Origin: Combretum micranthum
Taxonomy: Eukaryota; Streptophyta; Magnoliopsida; Myrtales; Combretaceae
DNA length: 64,000 nucleotides
NCBI GenBank assembly: GCA_024138025.1
Contig: JAMXBD010000095.1
Location: 620,001-684,000 of the forward strand
Reading direction: 5' to 3'
Below the pieces are notes generated by a model. The model was not told the origin of the DNA and ran no database searches. It was given only the letters and a program-made list of their open reading frames with translations. Made by a program: the position numbers and the translations under genes. Positions 1-9,914 of the stretch are shown here, piece by piece (the stretch's first letter is position 1; the number at the start of each line of letters is the position of its first letter).

Positions 1-360
1 TTTTGCATAACTATTTTTGGCATCTATATGTACAACTAATGCACTAATTTTTTTATATATATTCTATTCTAAGTAAAACTATATATACCGTTAATTATTG
101 ATATATTCTATTCTAGGTAATTATATATATATACAGATCTGAGACATAATTTATGACATATTTGTTGCCATAATTTCTACTATAATTTTTGTCATTGATA
201 ATTATTGTTGAGATCTATTGGTACCTATAAATGAAAGATGTTATTTACATATATGAATCTAGGTAAACATTAGCTGATAATCTTCAAGATATTTAGGCTT
301 TCTAGAAACTCTTCTAGCCATATGTTCTATATCATATCAGATTTGCCTTATCTTAAAGAA
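1..360. other. AT-rich flank, possibly LTR of the older chromovirus
   Basis: No gene is visible. On the minus strand this follows the C-terminal end of the older chromovirus polyprotein (361-610), so it is where that element's 3' LTR would lie. No second copy is in the window to prove it. Confidence 0.3.
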
Positions 361-610
361 TGGACCTTGTTCTCAACGTCAAAGTGAGGATAATCCTTCT
401 GAAAATCAACTAAATCGACTCGCATAGCATCCTCAAGAAGATAAGATTCCCATTGAATCAATAATTGAGGAACTGTAAGATCCCTTATCCAAATATCTCG
501 TTTGTCTAAAATAGCCAAAGGTTTTATTATGGGAAAATGTTCATCAGCTTCCTCTAGAAACTATACCACGGTATCATTAGCGCCTTCTACTTTTTTTAAC
601 AATGAGATAT
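361..610 (-). pseudogene. Chromodomain and C-terminal end of older Ty3/Gypsy chromovirus (left fragment)
   Basis: Read on the minus strand, this stretch resembles the chromodomain tail of a chromovirus integrase (LLIQWES, LEDAM, then DFQKDYPHFDVENKV), ending in the usual C-terminal ENKV/EDKV type motif. It is not an intact reading frame. The matching integrase part lies at 5904-6476, so the two pieces were one pol gene split by the element at 611-5898. The clade is not resolved. Confidence 0.6.
606..610. repeat. Target site duplication GATAT (left copy)
   Basis: GATAT directly precedes the left LTR (TGTTAGGGG) and is repeated at 5899-5903 directly after the right LTR (CATAACA). Five bases is the usual duplication for Ty3/Gypsy integration. 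Confidence 0.9.
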
Positions 611-1132
611 TGTTAGGGGCACGCTTGTCTTTTTCCCTTCAACTTAACCTTAAGTATAAACTCTCTCGTGTTTTCCTCCTTGCATTTGTTCTGGTAAGAC
701 TTACGACACCCTAACTCTCTCTATTTCTATTGTATTTTGACGATCTTGAGTTCTCTCTGTTAATTTCACTAATGAATTTGTTTGTATGATAGGTATGGAT
801 CTCGTTCGAGCCAGATCAAGTTCCTGTACCTGAGGCACCAAAGTTCTGAGGAAAATCTCATACCCCACTGAATATCTCGATCTGTTTTTTATACTCTTTG
901 TTTGTACAATCTGTTTACAGCCTTTTTTTTTTACATGCAAGAGTAATTACTTGTTATTATGTTAAGATCTAGTTCCATTCTATTTAGATCTAAGCTATTA
1001 TGTTTGAGATCTATACTGTACTTATTAAGATCTATGCTATTCCAACTGTAATTGTAACTGAAAATCAGTCATGTGTAATAGTCTGTCATCCAAGCTGGCT
1101 TTTTCCTGATCTGATGCGGTCTGTCCGTAACA
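611..1132 (-). repeat. LTR (3' LTR of the minus-strand chromovirus)
   Basis: 522 bp, TG...CA ends, aligned end to end with 5367-5898. It contains a run of T near 925-935 that is longer in the other copy. Because the element reads on the minus strand this is its 3' LTR. Confidence 0.93.
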
Positions 1133-1300
1133 AGTTTCCTTGTTTTGGAAAAACGACCTTGTCCTCAAGGTCAAAATATGCATAAATCTTGCGAAACTCA
1201 GTCCAGTCTTCCCATGTAGAGTCTTCAGTGGGAATCCCTTCCACTGGACTAGAACTTGAGGAATAGAGGCACCATTCTGAACCACGTAACGGGAACTTAA
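1133..1300 (-). pseudogene. Chromodomain and C-terminus of inner chromovirus, frameshifted
   Basis: One minus-strand frame shows VLVQWKG, the core of a chromodomain, and a different frame continues with the EDSTWEDW signature and a LEDKVVF tail ending next to the 3' LTR. The frame change falls near 1235-1241 and looks like loss of one base. Chromodomains of this type bind histone marks and can steer integration; this copy would not encode one intact. Confidence 0.7.
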
Positions 1301-1386
1301 GATAGTTAAATGTTGGAGTAGTGGACCCAAGTTATAAGACTCGTGTGGTAACTCCAGACGTTGAAGATCAGTACCATGTGCTGGTT

Positions 1387-2500
1387 TCAATAAAGAAACA
1401 TGAAAACCCTATGAATTTTAGAATAGGGTGGTAAATCCAATTCATATGCACACTGGCCAACCCGCTTGAGTATAGTAAATGGGATATAATACCGTTTAGA
1501 CAGTTTATGGCTCTTATGAAAAGCCAATGACAACTGTCTATATGGTTGAAGGCGGACATACACTTGATCTCCCACATGATAAACCACATCGGATCTATGC
1601 TTGTCAGCTAAACTTTTCATTTTAGCTTGAGCATGCTGCAAATTAGCATGTAAAGTCTTAAGGACTTGATCCCTAGACGTCAATTCTTCATCCACAACTG
1701 CTACTGATGAAGATCCCCCTAAGTAGGACTGTAAAATAGGGGGTTCTCTTCCATACACTATCTGAAATGGAGTCATGCCAGCCCCTTCATGATAAGAAGT
1801 GTTATAGGCATATTCTGCCCAAGGCAAAAACATAAACCACCGCTCTGGATAATCCATAACAAAGCATCTGAGATATTGTTGAATAGTTCTATTCAACACT
1901 TCAGTCTGACCATCGGACTATGGATGATAAGCTGAACTCATATTGAGTTTTGTTCCACTTAAATGAAATAATTCTTTCCAAAAATGATTGAGAAAAATAG
2001 AATCTCTGTCAGAAACAATGGTTTTTGGAAATCCATGAAGTTTGACAACCATTGTCAAAAATAAGTTTGCAACTTTAGTAGCCATGAAATGACTATCTAA
2101 TGCCCCGAAATGGCAATATTTAGATAATCGATCCACTACTATGAATATTACTAAATAGCCTTTAGAATTTGGAAGATGTGTAATGAAATCCATCGCAATA
2201 TCTTCCCAAATTCTAGTAGGAATCGGAAGTGGGGCTAACAATCCAGCTGGTGCAGTAGTCACATATTTAATCTGTTGACAGATGTGACAATTACGAACAT
2301 AATCTTCAATCTGTGACCTCATCTTAATCCAATAAAACTGGCTGGCTATTCGTTTGAATGTCTTAGTCACTCCAAAATGCCTTGCCATCGGAGAACCATG
2401 AAATTCCTCCAAAATTTTTGGAATCAACAAAGATTCAGGCACCAAAAATAATCGAGTACCGTAATATAATAAGCCATGTCTCCATTCAATCTTCTGCTTG
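1387..2500 (-). pseudogene. Integrase of inner chromovirus, interrupted
   Basis: The minus-strand translation carries the zinc-binding HHCC region (HFGVTKTF ... CHICQQ, about 2270-2400) and the catalytic-core motifs AMDFITHLP and IVSDRDSIF. The frame meets a TAG stop at 1918-1920, in the conserved stretch before DGQTE, and then resumes (LNRTIQQYLRCFV, YNTSYHEGAGMTPF). The last part is the integrase C-terminal fold leading to the chromodomain. The stop codon, and the frame change near 1390, would prevent a full integrase. Confidence 0.85.
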
Positions 2501-4007
2501 GAAACCTGTCTTGTTTGTAATTGAGAAATCAGTTGTTGAAAAGCTGGTAATGTCTGATATTCTCTTTTAAGATCCTCAACAAAAGTGAAAATGGGCATAG
2601 AAAATGCCAATAAAGAAGCATCACTGTACTGTCGAGATAAGCCATCAGCCAACACATTCTCCACTCCTTTCTTATAGACTATTTCATAGTCATAGCCCAA
2701 CAATTTGGTCACATAACGTTGCTGTTCAGGAGTCTGAATCACTTGAGAAAGAAGTTCTTTCAGACTACGATGATCAGTTCGAATTTGAAAATGGTTGCCC
2801 AACAAATATTGTCTCCATTTTCTGACTGACTCAACTACTGCATACAATTCTCTGATATAAGTAGAAGCTTTCCTTAAGTGATTAGGAAGTTTCTTACTAA
2901 AATATGCAATTGGATGAGAATGTTGTAACAGCACTGCTCCAATACCCACCCTTGAGGCATCCGTTTCAACCACAAATGGTTGAGTGAAATCTGGCAGTGC
3001 CAGAACAGGAGCATTAATCAAAGCCTCTTTAAGCTGAGAAAAAGCTTGATCAGCCTTGATTGACCAATGAAACCCATCAGTCTTCAACAAATCGGTTAAG
3101 GGACCAGCAATGGTGGCATAACCCTTAATGAACTTCCTATAATAACCTGAGAGACCCAAAAATGCCCTTAACTGATTCACATTCATAGGAGTTTCCCACT
3201 TGGCTACTGCCTCCACCTTAGATGGATCTGGCTTGAGTTCATTAAAAGAAACCACATGTCCCAAATACTCAATAGTAGTTTGGGCGAAAGAACACTTGCT
3301 CTCCTTCAAGTAAAAATGATTATCCAATAAAGTCTGTAAGACCAATGTCAAATGTTGCAAATGGTCTTCCATGTTGCTACTATAGATCAAAATATCATCA
3401 AAGAAAATAATCACGAACTTCCTCAAATAAGACTGAAACATAGTATTCATGATGGATTGAAAAGTGGAAGGAGCATTGCTTAAGCGAAAGGCATTACCAG
3501 AAATTCATAATGCCCTTGGTGAGTCCTGAAAGCTGTCTTTTCCACATCCTTAGGATCCATTCGAATCTGATGATACCCTTGCCCTAAGATCCAATTTGGA
3601 AAATAAACATGCATCCCTAAGTTCATCAATCAATTCATCAACAGTGGGAATAGGGAAATTATCCCTAACGGTGACCTGATTTAATGCACGATAGTCCACA
3701 CAAAATCGCCAGCTCCCATCTTTCTTTTTGACCAGTAAAACTGGTGATGAAAAGGCACTAGTGCTCCTTTGGATAACTCCTGAGCTAACATATCCTCCAC
3801 TTGTCTCTCTATCTCAGTTTTCTGAAAATGTGGATAACGATAGGGTTTGACATTGACTGGAGAAGTGTTGGGAAATAGATGAATCTGATGTTGAATAGTG
3901 CGAAGGGGTGGCAATGATGAGGGTGCCTCAAATACAGAAGAAAATCTGCCCAACAATGCTTTAATAGCAGAGTTGTTGGTGGTATTCGCTGATGTTTCCT
4001 TATCCAC
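2501..4007 (-). pseudogene. Reverse transcriptase and RNase H of inner chromovirus, frameshifted
   Basis: The downstream part (to 3450) is one long open frame with the reverse transcriptase active-site region FFDDILIYS, the thumb/connection motif LGHVVS..., RNase H beginning at VVETDASRVGIGAVL, and LRTDHRSLKELL. The upstream fingers ([21 protein letters not shown]) lie in another frame at 3681-4007, and the piece between 3450 and 3700 shows no single open frame. At least one indel therefore separates the fingers from the palm. Normal family members read this without a break. Confidence 0.85.
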
Positions 4008-4009
4008 TT

Positions 4010-4440
4010 TCTAAGCCACCAAATGATAACAAGTAGCAATGCATTTGTATAAACCAAGCGACGCAAGTCAAACTTATCACCCACTAACATAATAGTTTTC
4101 CCCTTCGAGAAAAATTCCATTGTAAGCCTGGAATAATCCATAGTCACTGGACCCAACTTATTTAACCATTGAATACCCAAAACCACTTCGGCACCCTGTA
4201 TAGGAAGAACATAAAAAGAATCTTGGAAAGTCCAAGATTGAATAGAAACATTGACATCAGAACATATCCCTGCACAATGCATTGTCAAACCATTACCAAT
4301 CATTACTGAAAATTAGGATTGGTTATGCAATCAATCCCAAATGATGAACTAATCGTGCTTGCACAAAACTGTGCGTGCTGCCTGTCAACCAAAATCAACA
4401 CCTCATGGCCATTGATATATCCCTTGAACTTCAAGGTACA
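4010..4440 (-). pseudogene. Aspartic protease region of inner chromovirus, frameshifted
   Basis: The minus strand shows the body of a retroviral-type protease (QGAEVVLGIQWLNKLGPV, and LVD just before the expected active site). The DSG-type active site cannot be read in one frame: the frame changes near 4390, where a base is missing. Another frame change joins it to the RT segment near 4010. Confidence 0.7.
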
Positions 4441-5348
4441 TGGTTTGGAAGTGCCTGATAAGGCATGATAACTGATAGAACCTGTCTCTAAATCATCATA
4501 GTTCATATCAGATTCTTGTGCGATTCCCTCAGAATACTCATCAATATCATGCAACAATAAAAGAAATTTAGATTTGCATTTATGATTGCGATGATATTTT
4601 TCATCACAATTATAACAAAGGCCCTGTTCACGTCTAGCTAACATTTCTGCAGGTATCATTCGTTTAATTGGAATGGTCGGTTTCTGTGTATGTGGGTTAT
4701 GAATAGGACTGGCAGAAGTGTTTGGGGTACTAGAAACATTAGTAGAAGGAGAAGTGTATGGTTTAAAAAATTGTAAAGGGGATAAGTGTTTAGAAAGAGG
4801 AGGTAATGTGTATGATTTGTGAAAATGAAATTGGTCATTATGTTTACTTTCATGCATTTTGGCAAGCCAAATAGCATGCATCAAAGTAAGGGGTCGTGCA
4901 AAACGAACTTCAATGGACTTCTTGAAATTAGTCCATGAACTGAGTTGTTTATTGTTATACATCCATTTGTACCAATCAAGTGCACGTTCCTCCATTGCAA
5001 AAGAAGCAATGGTAATCCTCTGTTCATTCGGAATGGCATTAAATTCAAAGAACTGATCGGCTTTGAAAATCCACCTAAAGCATCAAGCCCAGTAAATTTA
5101 GGAATTTCCAATTTTATTCCTTTCAACAAATTTTCAGCCATACTTCCTCCATTAGAAAATGATGAACTCGAATGTTGATCTGTGGAATGATTTGATGCTG
5201 GGTTCTGATTCTGACTTAAATTCTTGGAAAGTTCCTCGAATTTCTTGTCCATTTCAATCCTTAAAGCCTGTAACAAAGAAGACTGCAAATTATTGGCCAA
5301 CTCAGCAAAGTTGTCTTCCATCGTCCCTGCTCTAGTAGAAGGAGCCAT
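4441..5348 (-). pseudogene. Gag of inner chromovirus with CCHC zinc knuckle
   Basis: The likely start is the ATG at 5348-5346 (MAPSTRAGTMEDNF), only 18 bases inside the 5' LTR edge. A coiled-coil-like stretch (LQSSLLQALRIEMDKKFEELSKNL) follows, then a capsid-like region with a frame change near 5050-4995, and a CCHC knuckle CYNCDEKYHRNHKC at 4576-4617 with spacing C-x2-C-x4-H-x4-C. Gag packages element RNA. The frame change makes it a pseudogene. Confidence 0.8.
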
Positions 5349-5366
5349 GGAACGAGAGCACCAATT

Positions 5367-5898
5367 TGTTAGGGGCACGCTTGTCTTTTTGCCTTCAACT
5401 TAACCCTAAGTATAAACTCTCCCGTGTTTTCCTCCTTGCATTCGTTCTGGTAAGACTTACGAAACCCTAACTCTCTCTATTTCTATTGTATTCTGACGAT
5501 CTTGATTTCTCTCTATTAATTTCATTAATGAATTTGTTTGTATGATAGGTATGGATCTCGTTCGAGCCAGATCAAGCTTCTGTACTTGAGGCACCAAAGT
5601 TCTGGAGAAAATCTCATACCCCATTGAGTATCTCGATCTGTTTATTTATACTCTTTGTTTGTACAATCTGTTTACAGCTTGTTTTTTTTTTTTTTTTTAC
5701 ATGCAAGAGTAACTACTTGTTATTCTGTTAAGATCTAGTTCCATTCTGTTTAGATCTAAGCTATTCTGTTTGAGATCTATACTATACTTATTAAGATCTA
5801 TGCTATTCCAACTGTAATTGTAACTGAAAATCAGTCATGTGTAATAATCTATCATCCAAGCTTGCTTTGTCCTGATCCGATGCGGTCTGTCCATAACA
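5367..5898 (-). repeat. LTR (5' LTR of the minus-strand chromovirus)
   Basis: 532 bp copy of 611-1132, with TG...CA ends, lying next to GATAT at 5899-5903. It would carry the element promoter. Immediately inside it (5349-5366) is the expected primer-binding position; it reads TTGGTGCTCTCGTTCC on the minus strand, which I cannot confidently assign to a tRNA. Confidence 0.93.
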
Positions 5899-5903
5899 GA
5901 TAT
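5899..5903. repeat. Target site duplication GATAT (right copy)
   Basis: Exact match to 606-610, adjoining the terminal CATAACA of the right LTR. Confidence 0.9.
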
Positions 5904-6476
5904 GAAACACTGGATGAATCTTTGAATGTGTTGGTAAATCAAGTCTGTATGATACTGCTCCTACTTTTTCAATCACTCGTAAAGGACCGAAATAGCATCT
6001 AGCTAACTTGTGAGAGAATCTTCTATCTAATGACGACTGTCAGTAAGGTTGTAACTTCACATAAGTGAAATCACCAATTTACAACTCCCTCTTAGTACGA
6101 TGTTTGTCTATCTGATCTTTCATAAATTGTTGAGCTAAGAAAAGATTTTTCTGTAATTATCACAATAACTAATCTCGTGTTGTCAATTCGAGATCAATCG
6201 TCTCCACCATACTGAGACCTTTGACATAATCAAGAATTGTAGGAGGAATTCTGCCATACAATGCATGAAAAGGAGTAAAACCAGTACTATGATGAAAACT
6301 TGTGTTAAAAGAATATTCTTCCCATGATAAAAACTTGGGCCTCTACTTTGGTTCATATCTAACAAAAGAGTGCAAAGAGTCCTCTAAACATCTGTTAATA
6401 ACTTCTGATTGCTCATTAGTTGCGGGTGATAAGCTGAGCTCATTCTCAACTTTATGCCACTTGAATAGAGAAAAGT
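5904..6476 (-). pseudogene. Integrase C-terminal half of older chromovirus (right fragment)
   Basis: Minus-strand frames contain integrase-type sequence: SEVINRCLEDSLHSFVRYEP near 6350-6430, then a stretch with YGRIPPTILDYV-like sequence near 6190-6290, and LVKV/GPFRVIEKVG-like sequence to 5904. The frames are interrupted. The similarity stops abruptly at about 6476, so the rest of this element has been lost. It continues at 361-610 on the other side of the inner insertion. Confidence 0.65.
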
Positions 6477-6479
6477 AAG

Positions 6480-7315
6480 ATAAATCTGATATGTGTAAAA
6501 ATAAGGTATGGTTTGTGTAAAAATATAGGTGTAAGTATGTAAAAATAGGGAGACAAAAGTAATTGATATGAATAGTAATGAATAGTGATAAATAATAATT
6601 GAAATGATAATTATATACTGGTAACAAGTAAGATACGCATAGAATTGTGTTTAACTGATGAATTTATGATTCGATAAATTAATATACAATATAAGAATAA
6701 TGATTTAATATTATTTTATTATTAATTGTTACCCAGTCTTAGTGATTCTTGATTTATCTATTAGCAAGCGAATTGTTTCGCATAAGGTTTTCGAAATGAT
6801 TAGGTATTGAAACTTCCTATCGTTTTAAGGCAAAGCTTTCCTAAATTCCTTTTTTTTAAGGTTTCTACTCTTAATTGAGTTGTTCAATATTTTAGGGTTG
6901 TGAAACTTTAATTGGTCGTGTTAAGATTTCTAGGGTTTAGAGTTGACTCGGATCAGTTTTAGAGTTACAGTCCTAGCTTCGACTCTAGGGTTTATATTTA
7001 AATTTATCAAAAAACTAAGGGCTTTCATTAATGGTTTGATGGTAAAAATTATCAACTTTGAACACATCAACAATCAATTTAGATCAAAATTGGCAAAATC
7101 AAGTCAAACTTGAACTTTTTATTTTTTTTAATTCTTCTAAAATTAATACCAAAATATTTTGTTTTATACTTATTTGATTATTGATAAACCAGAAACTAAA
7201 CCAAATAAAAAATTCAATTTATATATGTTATTATCAATAATAGTAATATAAAAAGAGAGTTTATGATAGGTATAAGCTCTTTAGAAATTAAAATTATTAA
7301 AATAAGATGCAATGC
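6480..7315. other. AT-rich intergenic DNA
   Basis: No gene, repeat pair or recognisable element was found. The two short frames on the minus strand near its left edge belong to the older chromovirus remnant or are chance. Confidence 0.4.
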
Positions 7316-7543
7316 AAATTATTTACCAAAATAACTCAGCAAAGTCGCATTTTGAGGATGCAATTAGGTTTACAAGAAAATTGCATTTTTAAGATGCGAT
7401 TTGGCTAGAACATTAAAATAAAAATCCCATATTAAACATGTGATTTCTATTTATAAAAACCACATCTCGAGTATGCAATTTCCATTTATGAAAATTGCAT
7501 GTACAAGATGCAAGTTTACATAGTCATTTTGGTAATTTATTTC
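7316..7543. repeat. Inverted-repeat MITE with GATGC/GCATC hairpin motifs
   Basis: The left arm (7316-7361, AAATTATTTACCAAAATAAC...) and the reverse complement of the right arm (7497-7543) match over about 46 bp with some mismatches. Between them a motif of the form GCAT...GATGC recurs about four times. No coding capacity and no convincing target duplication were found, so the superfamily is unassigned. Confidence 0.55.
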
Positions 7544-9160
7544 CCTTGTAGCCTATTCCAATAATTAACTTAAAATTAAGACTATTTTAAAAATTATTTT
7601 AGAAAAAGAGGCTAAAGTTACCAAAAAAAAAAAATTTCAAGCAAAATAACTTGCAATATGTTTGGAAACTCAAAAGGGGAGAACTTGAAATTATAAAATG
7701 ATAAACGAAAGTAAAAAAAGAAAGGATTTATAAAGTGTAATTTAGCCTAGTTATTATTTATTTCTTTTTTCATTTACTTATTTTACATTAACTAAATATG
7801 GGAAAAGGAAACATTTTTGTTCCTTTTTTTTCTGTTTCTACTCTTCATATTTAAATAAGGGTAATTTTTTTTAATTTCTTTTCCTTTCTACAGATTCGTT
7901 TTTATTTTCAATTTCTTTAAAAAGTCGCCAAGCATGATGTTAAGGAGAGAATTGAGGCCAACAAGAAAAATAATCGTTAAGGGGCGTAGAATGGAAGGAA
8001 ATTGTTGAAAGAAAAAGAAAAGGAAAATAAAGAAAATATAATTTTCATTTTTGTTTGAATGCGAACATCACAAAACGAAAGAAAATTGGTGAAAATGTTT
8101 TCCTTTCATAGATTTAGTTGATGTAGAGAAATAAGAAAAAAACAAAGTAATAACTTGGCTAAATTATCTTGTTAGATTTTTGTTTTCTTTTCGTTTTCTT
8201 TTCTCTTTTTAATGCTATTTATGTAAGTTTTCAAAATTTCCCCCATTCTCTTTGATCACTCTTCAAATTTGGATTCCTTATCCACCGATCTCGTCAGGTA
8301 TTAAACTCGGAGTTTGCTAGGGCTAGTTTTTTAAGGCTTTCTTTGAGAAGGTGATACCACTGTCTGCTTCGTCATTTTCTGTTATTCTTATTTTTATTAT
8401 TTTTAAATAAATATTTATAAAAAATATATATATAATAATCAAACATTTTTATTCATAAATATATTAAATAGATCGGATACAAATAAGATACAGATAAATT
8501 ACAAACGCATATTAGATACGTACGATATGCAAAAAAAAAAAAAAAACGCATTCCAAACAGATCCAGTCTTCTCTAGTGCTTTACTTGAGAAAGAGGCTAG
8601 GAATTGTATTGTGATGGAAAATAGAAGGAAAGTGCATGTCGTTTTCTTTTTCTTATAATTAGTAATTACTTGTTGGGGTTGGGGAGTGGAAATATCTTGT
8701 TAACGTTTATCTTAATTTTGAGTCATTCTAAAATGGATTTATTACAGATGGAATATATTGATACGTTAAATCAAGCACATGACTAAGTTTCACAATTGCC
8801 CAAAGATGACTTTCTAAAGTCAAATTTTCTTTTCTCATTGTTGATCATATTTTGATCTATATTGAATCTATATTAATAACTTATAGGTATCGGATCAGTG
8901 TTAATTCAATTTGATTAGTTTATAAGTAAAATTAACAGTTTTTTATTAGTATCATATCTGTATCAGTTTAATATCAGTTGGATCTAAACACAAAATCAAA
9001 ATGATACTAAACCTAGTATCCAAACTAGCCTCGAAATAAGATTAAGATTCCCGTCTTTTATTGACAATGAAATCATACAAACAAGTGTAATGAATAGTTC
9101 GATTTCAACAATCCTGATGAAAAGGATCATAGAAGGAAATACTTTTAGAGCTCAAGCAAG
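7544..9160. other. AT-rich intergenic DNA
   Basis: Poly-A/T tracts (for example 7620-7634 and 8530-8546) and purine-rich stretches; nothing that supports a gene or a bounded element. Confidence 0.4.
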
Positions 9161-9565
9161 GTGTATATACATATTTATAAAAGTACTATGAGTATAAAGT
9201 TACAGTTTAGGAATTTAGACTTTATTTGCACCTTATCATTATTTAAGGTTGTATCCATAATTTGTTCTAATTTATCTACGGAAGTACATATATGTTATAT
9301 AAAATCTGATCAGAAGTACTGTTTTAAAAAAATTAAGCTTTCATCCGACATGCTAATGAATCCAATAACAAACGAGTTTGAAAATTTTTCATGTACCGTA
9401 ACTCCGTTAGTATATCCCGAATATTGTCGTGATGCTTGTCGAAGGCAATTCTGCAGCAAAATTAACAGGATGGGTCCCAACAAAGTCAGATTCTTTGAAC
9501 ACGAAGAGCATAAGGAGGTGGGTCCCAGAAAAATTAAAAATCACAGCTTTAAGTGTTTAGCATAA
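9161..9565 (+). CDS. Uncharacterised 134-codon open frame, doubtful
   Basis: This is the longest uninterrupted frame outside the transposons and the kinase gene. The C-terminal half is rich in cysteine and charged residues (EYCRDACRRQFCSK, then HEEHKEVGPRKI). I do not recognise the family. There is no clear signal peptide, no neighbouring exon, and no promoter I can defend. The N-terminal half is low-complexity AT-driven sequence. It may be chance, or a last-exon relic of a small cysteine-rich protein. Confidence 0.15.
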   Translation: MYIHIYKSTMSIKLQFRNLDFICTLSLFKVVSIICSNLSTEVHICYIKSDQKYCFKKIKLSSDMLMNPITNEFENFSCTVTPLVYPEYCRDACRRQFCSKINRMGPNKVRFFEHEEHKEVGPRKIKNHSFKCLA

Positions 9566-9914
9566 TTACCTGCAACCAAATCAAATATGATATTGGAATT
9601 CATTTTTGTCATTTATGTAAATATTTATATTTTATTTTATTGATGCGATTTAACAACAATATTTTTAGAATTAATTTCTCTAATTTGTATATTAATAATT
9701 TTTTTATAATAATATACATTTGTTAAGACTCAGTAGCAAATAGAAATTCTGCATTATTTTTTAATCAATAAAAAAGTTCCACAATCAATGTCTTTTATGC
9801 CAAAACGGAGATTTTGGATCAAATCAGAAATTAATTATCAAAATATAATAATAATAATCGTGTATAAAATATGATATATTTTACAAAAAAAAATATGCAT
9901 TGAATATTGTACTA

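Larger units (their letters stand above)
611..5898 (-). mobile_element. Ty3/Gypsy chromovirus, near-complete but degraded
   Basis: A 5.3 kb LTR retrotransposon on the minus strand. It has two LTRs (611-1132 and 5367-5898) beginning TGTTAGGGG and ending TAACA, flanked by GATAT on both sides. Between them, in minus-strand order, are gag with a CCHC zinc knuckle, protease, reverse transcriptase, RNase H, integrase and a C-terminal chromodomain, the Ty3/Gypsy domain order. The LTRs differ at roughly 30 positions by eye (about 94% identity) plus a poly-T length difference, so the insertion is moderately old. Several frameshifts and at least one stop codon make it non-autonomous. The chromodomain and LEDKV-type tail suggest a Reina-like chromovirus, but the clade is an inference. 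Confidence 0.93.
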
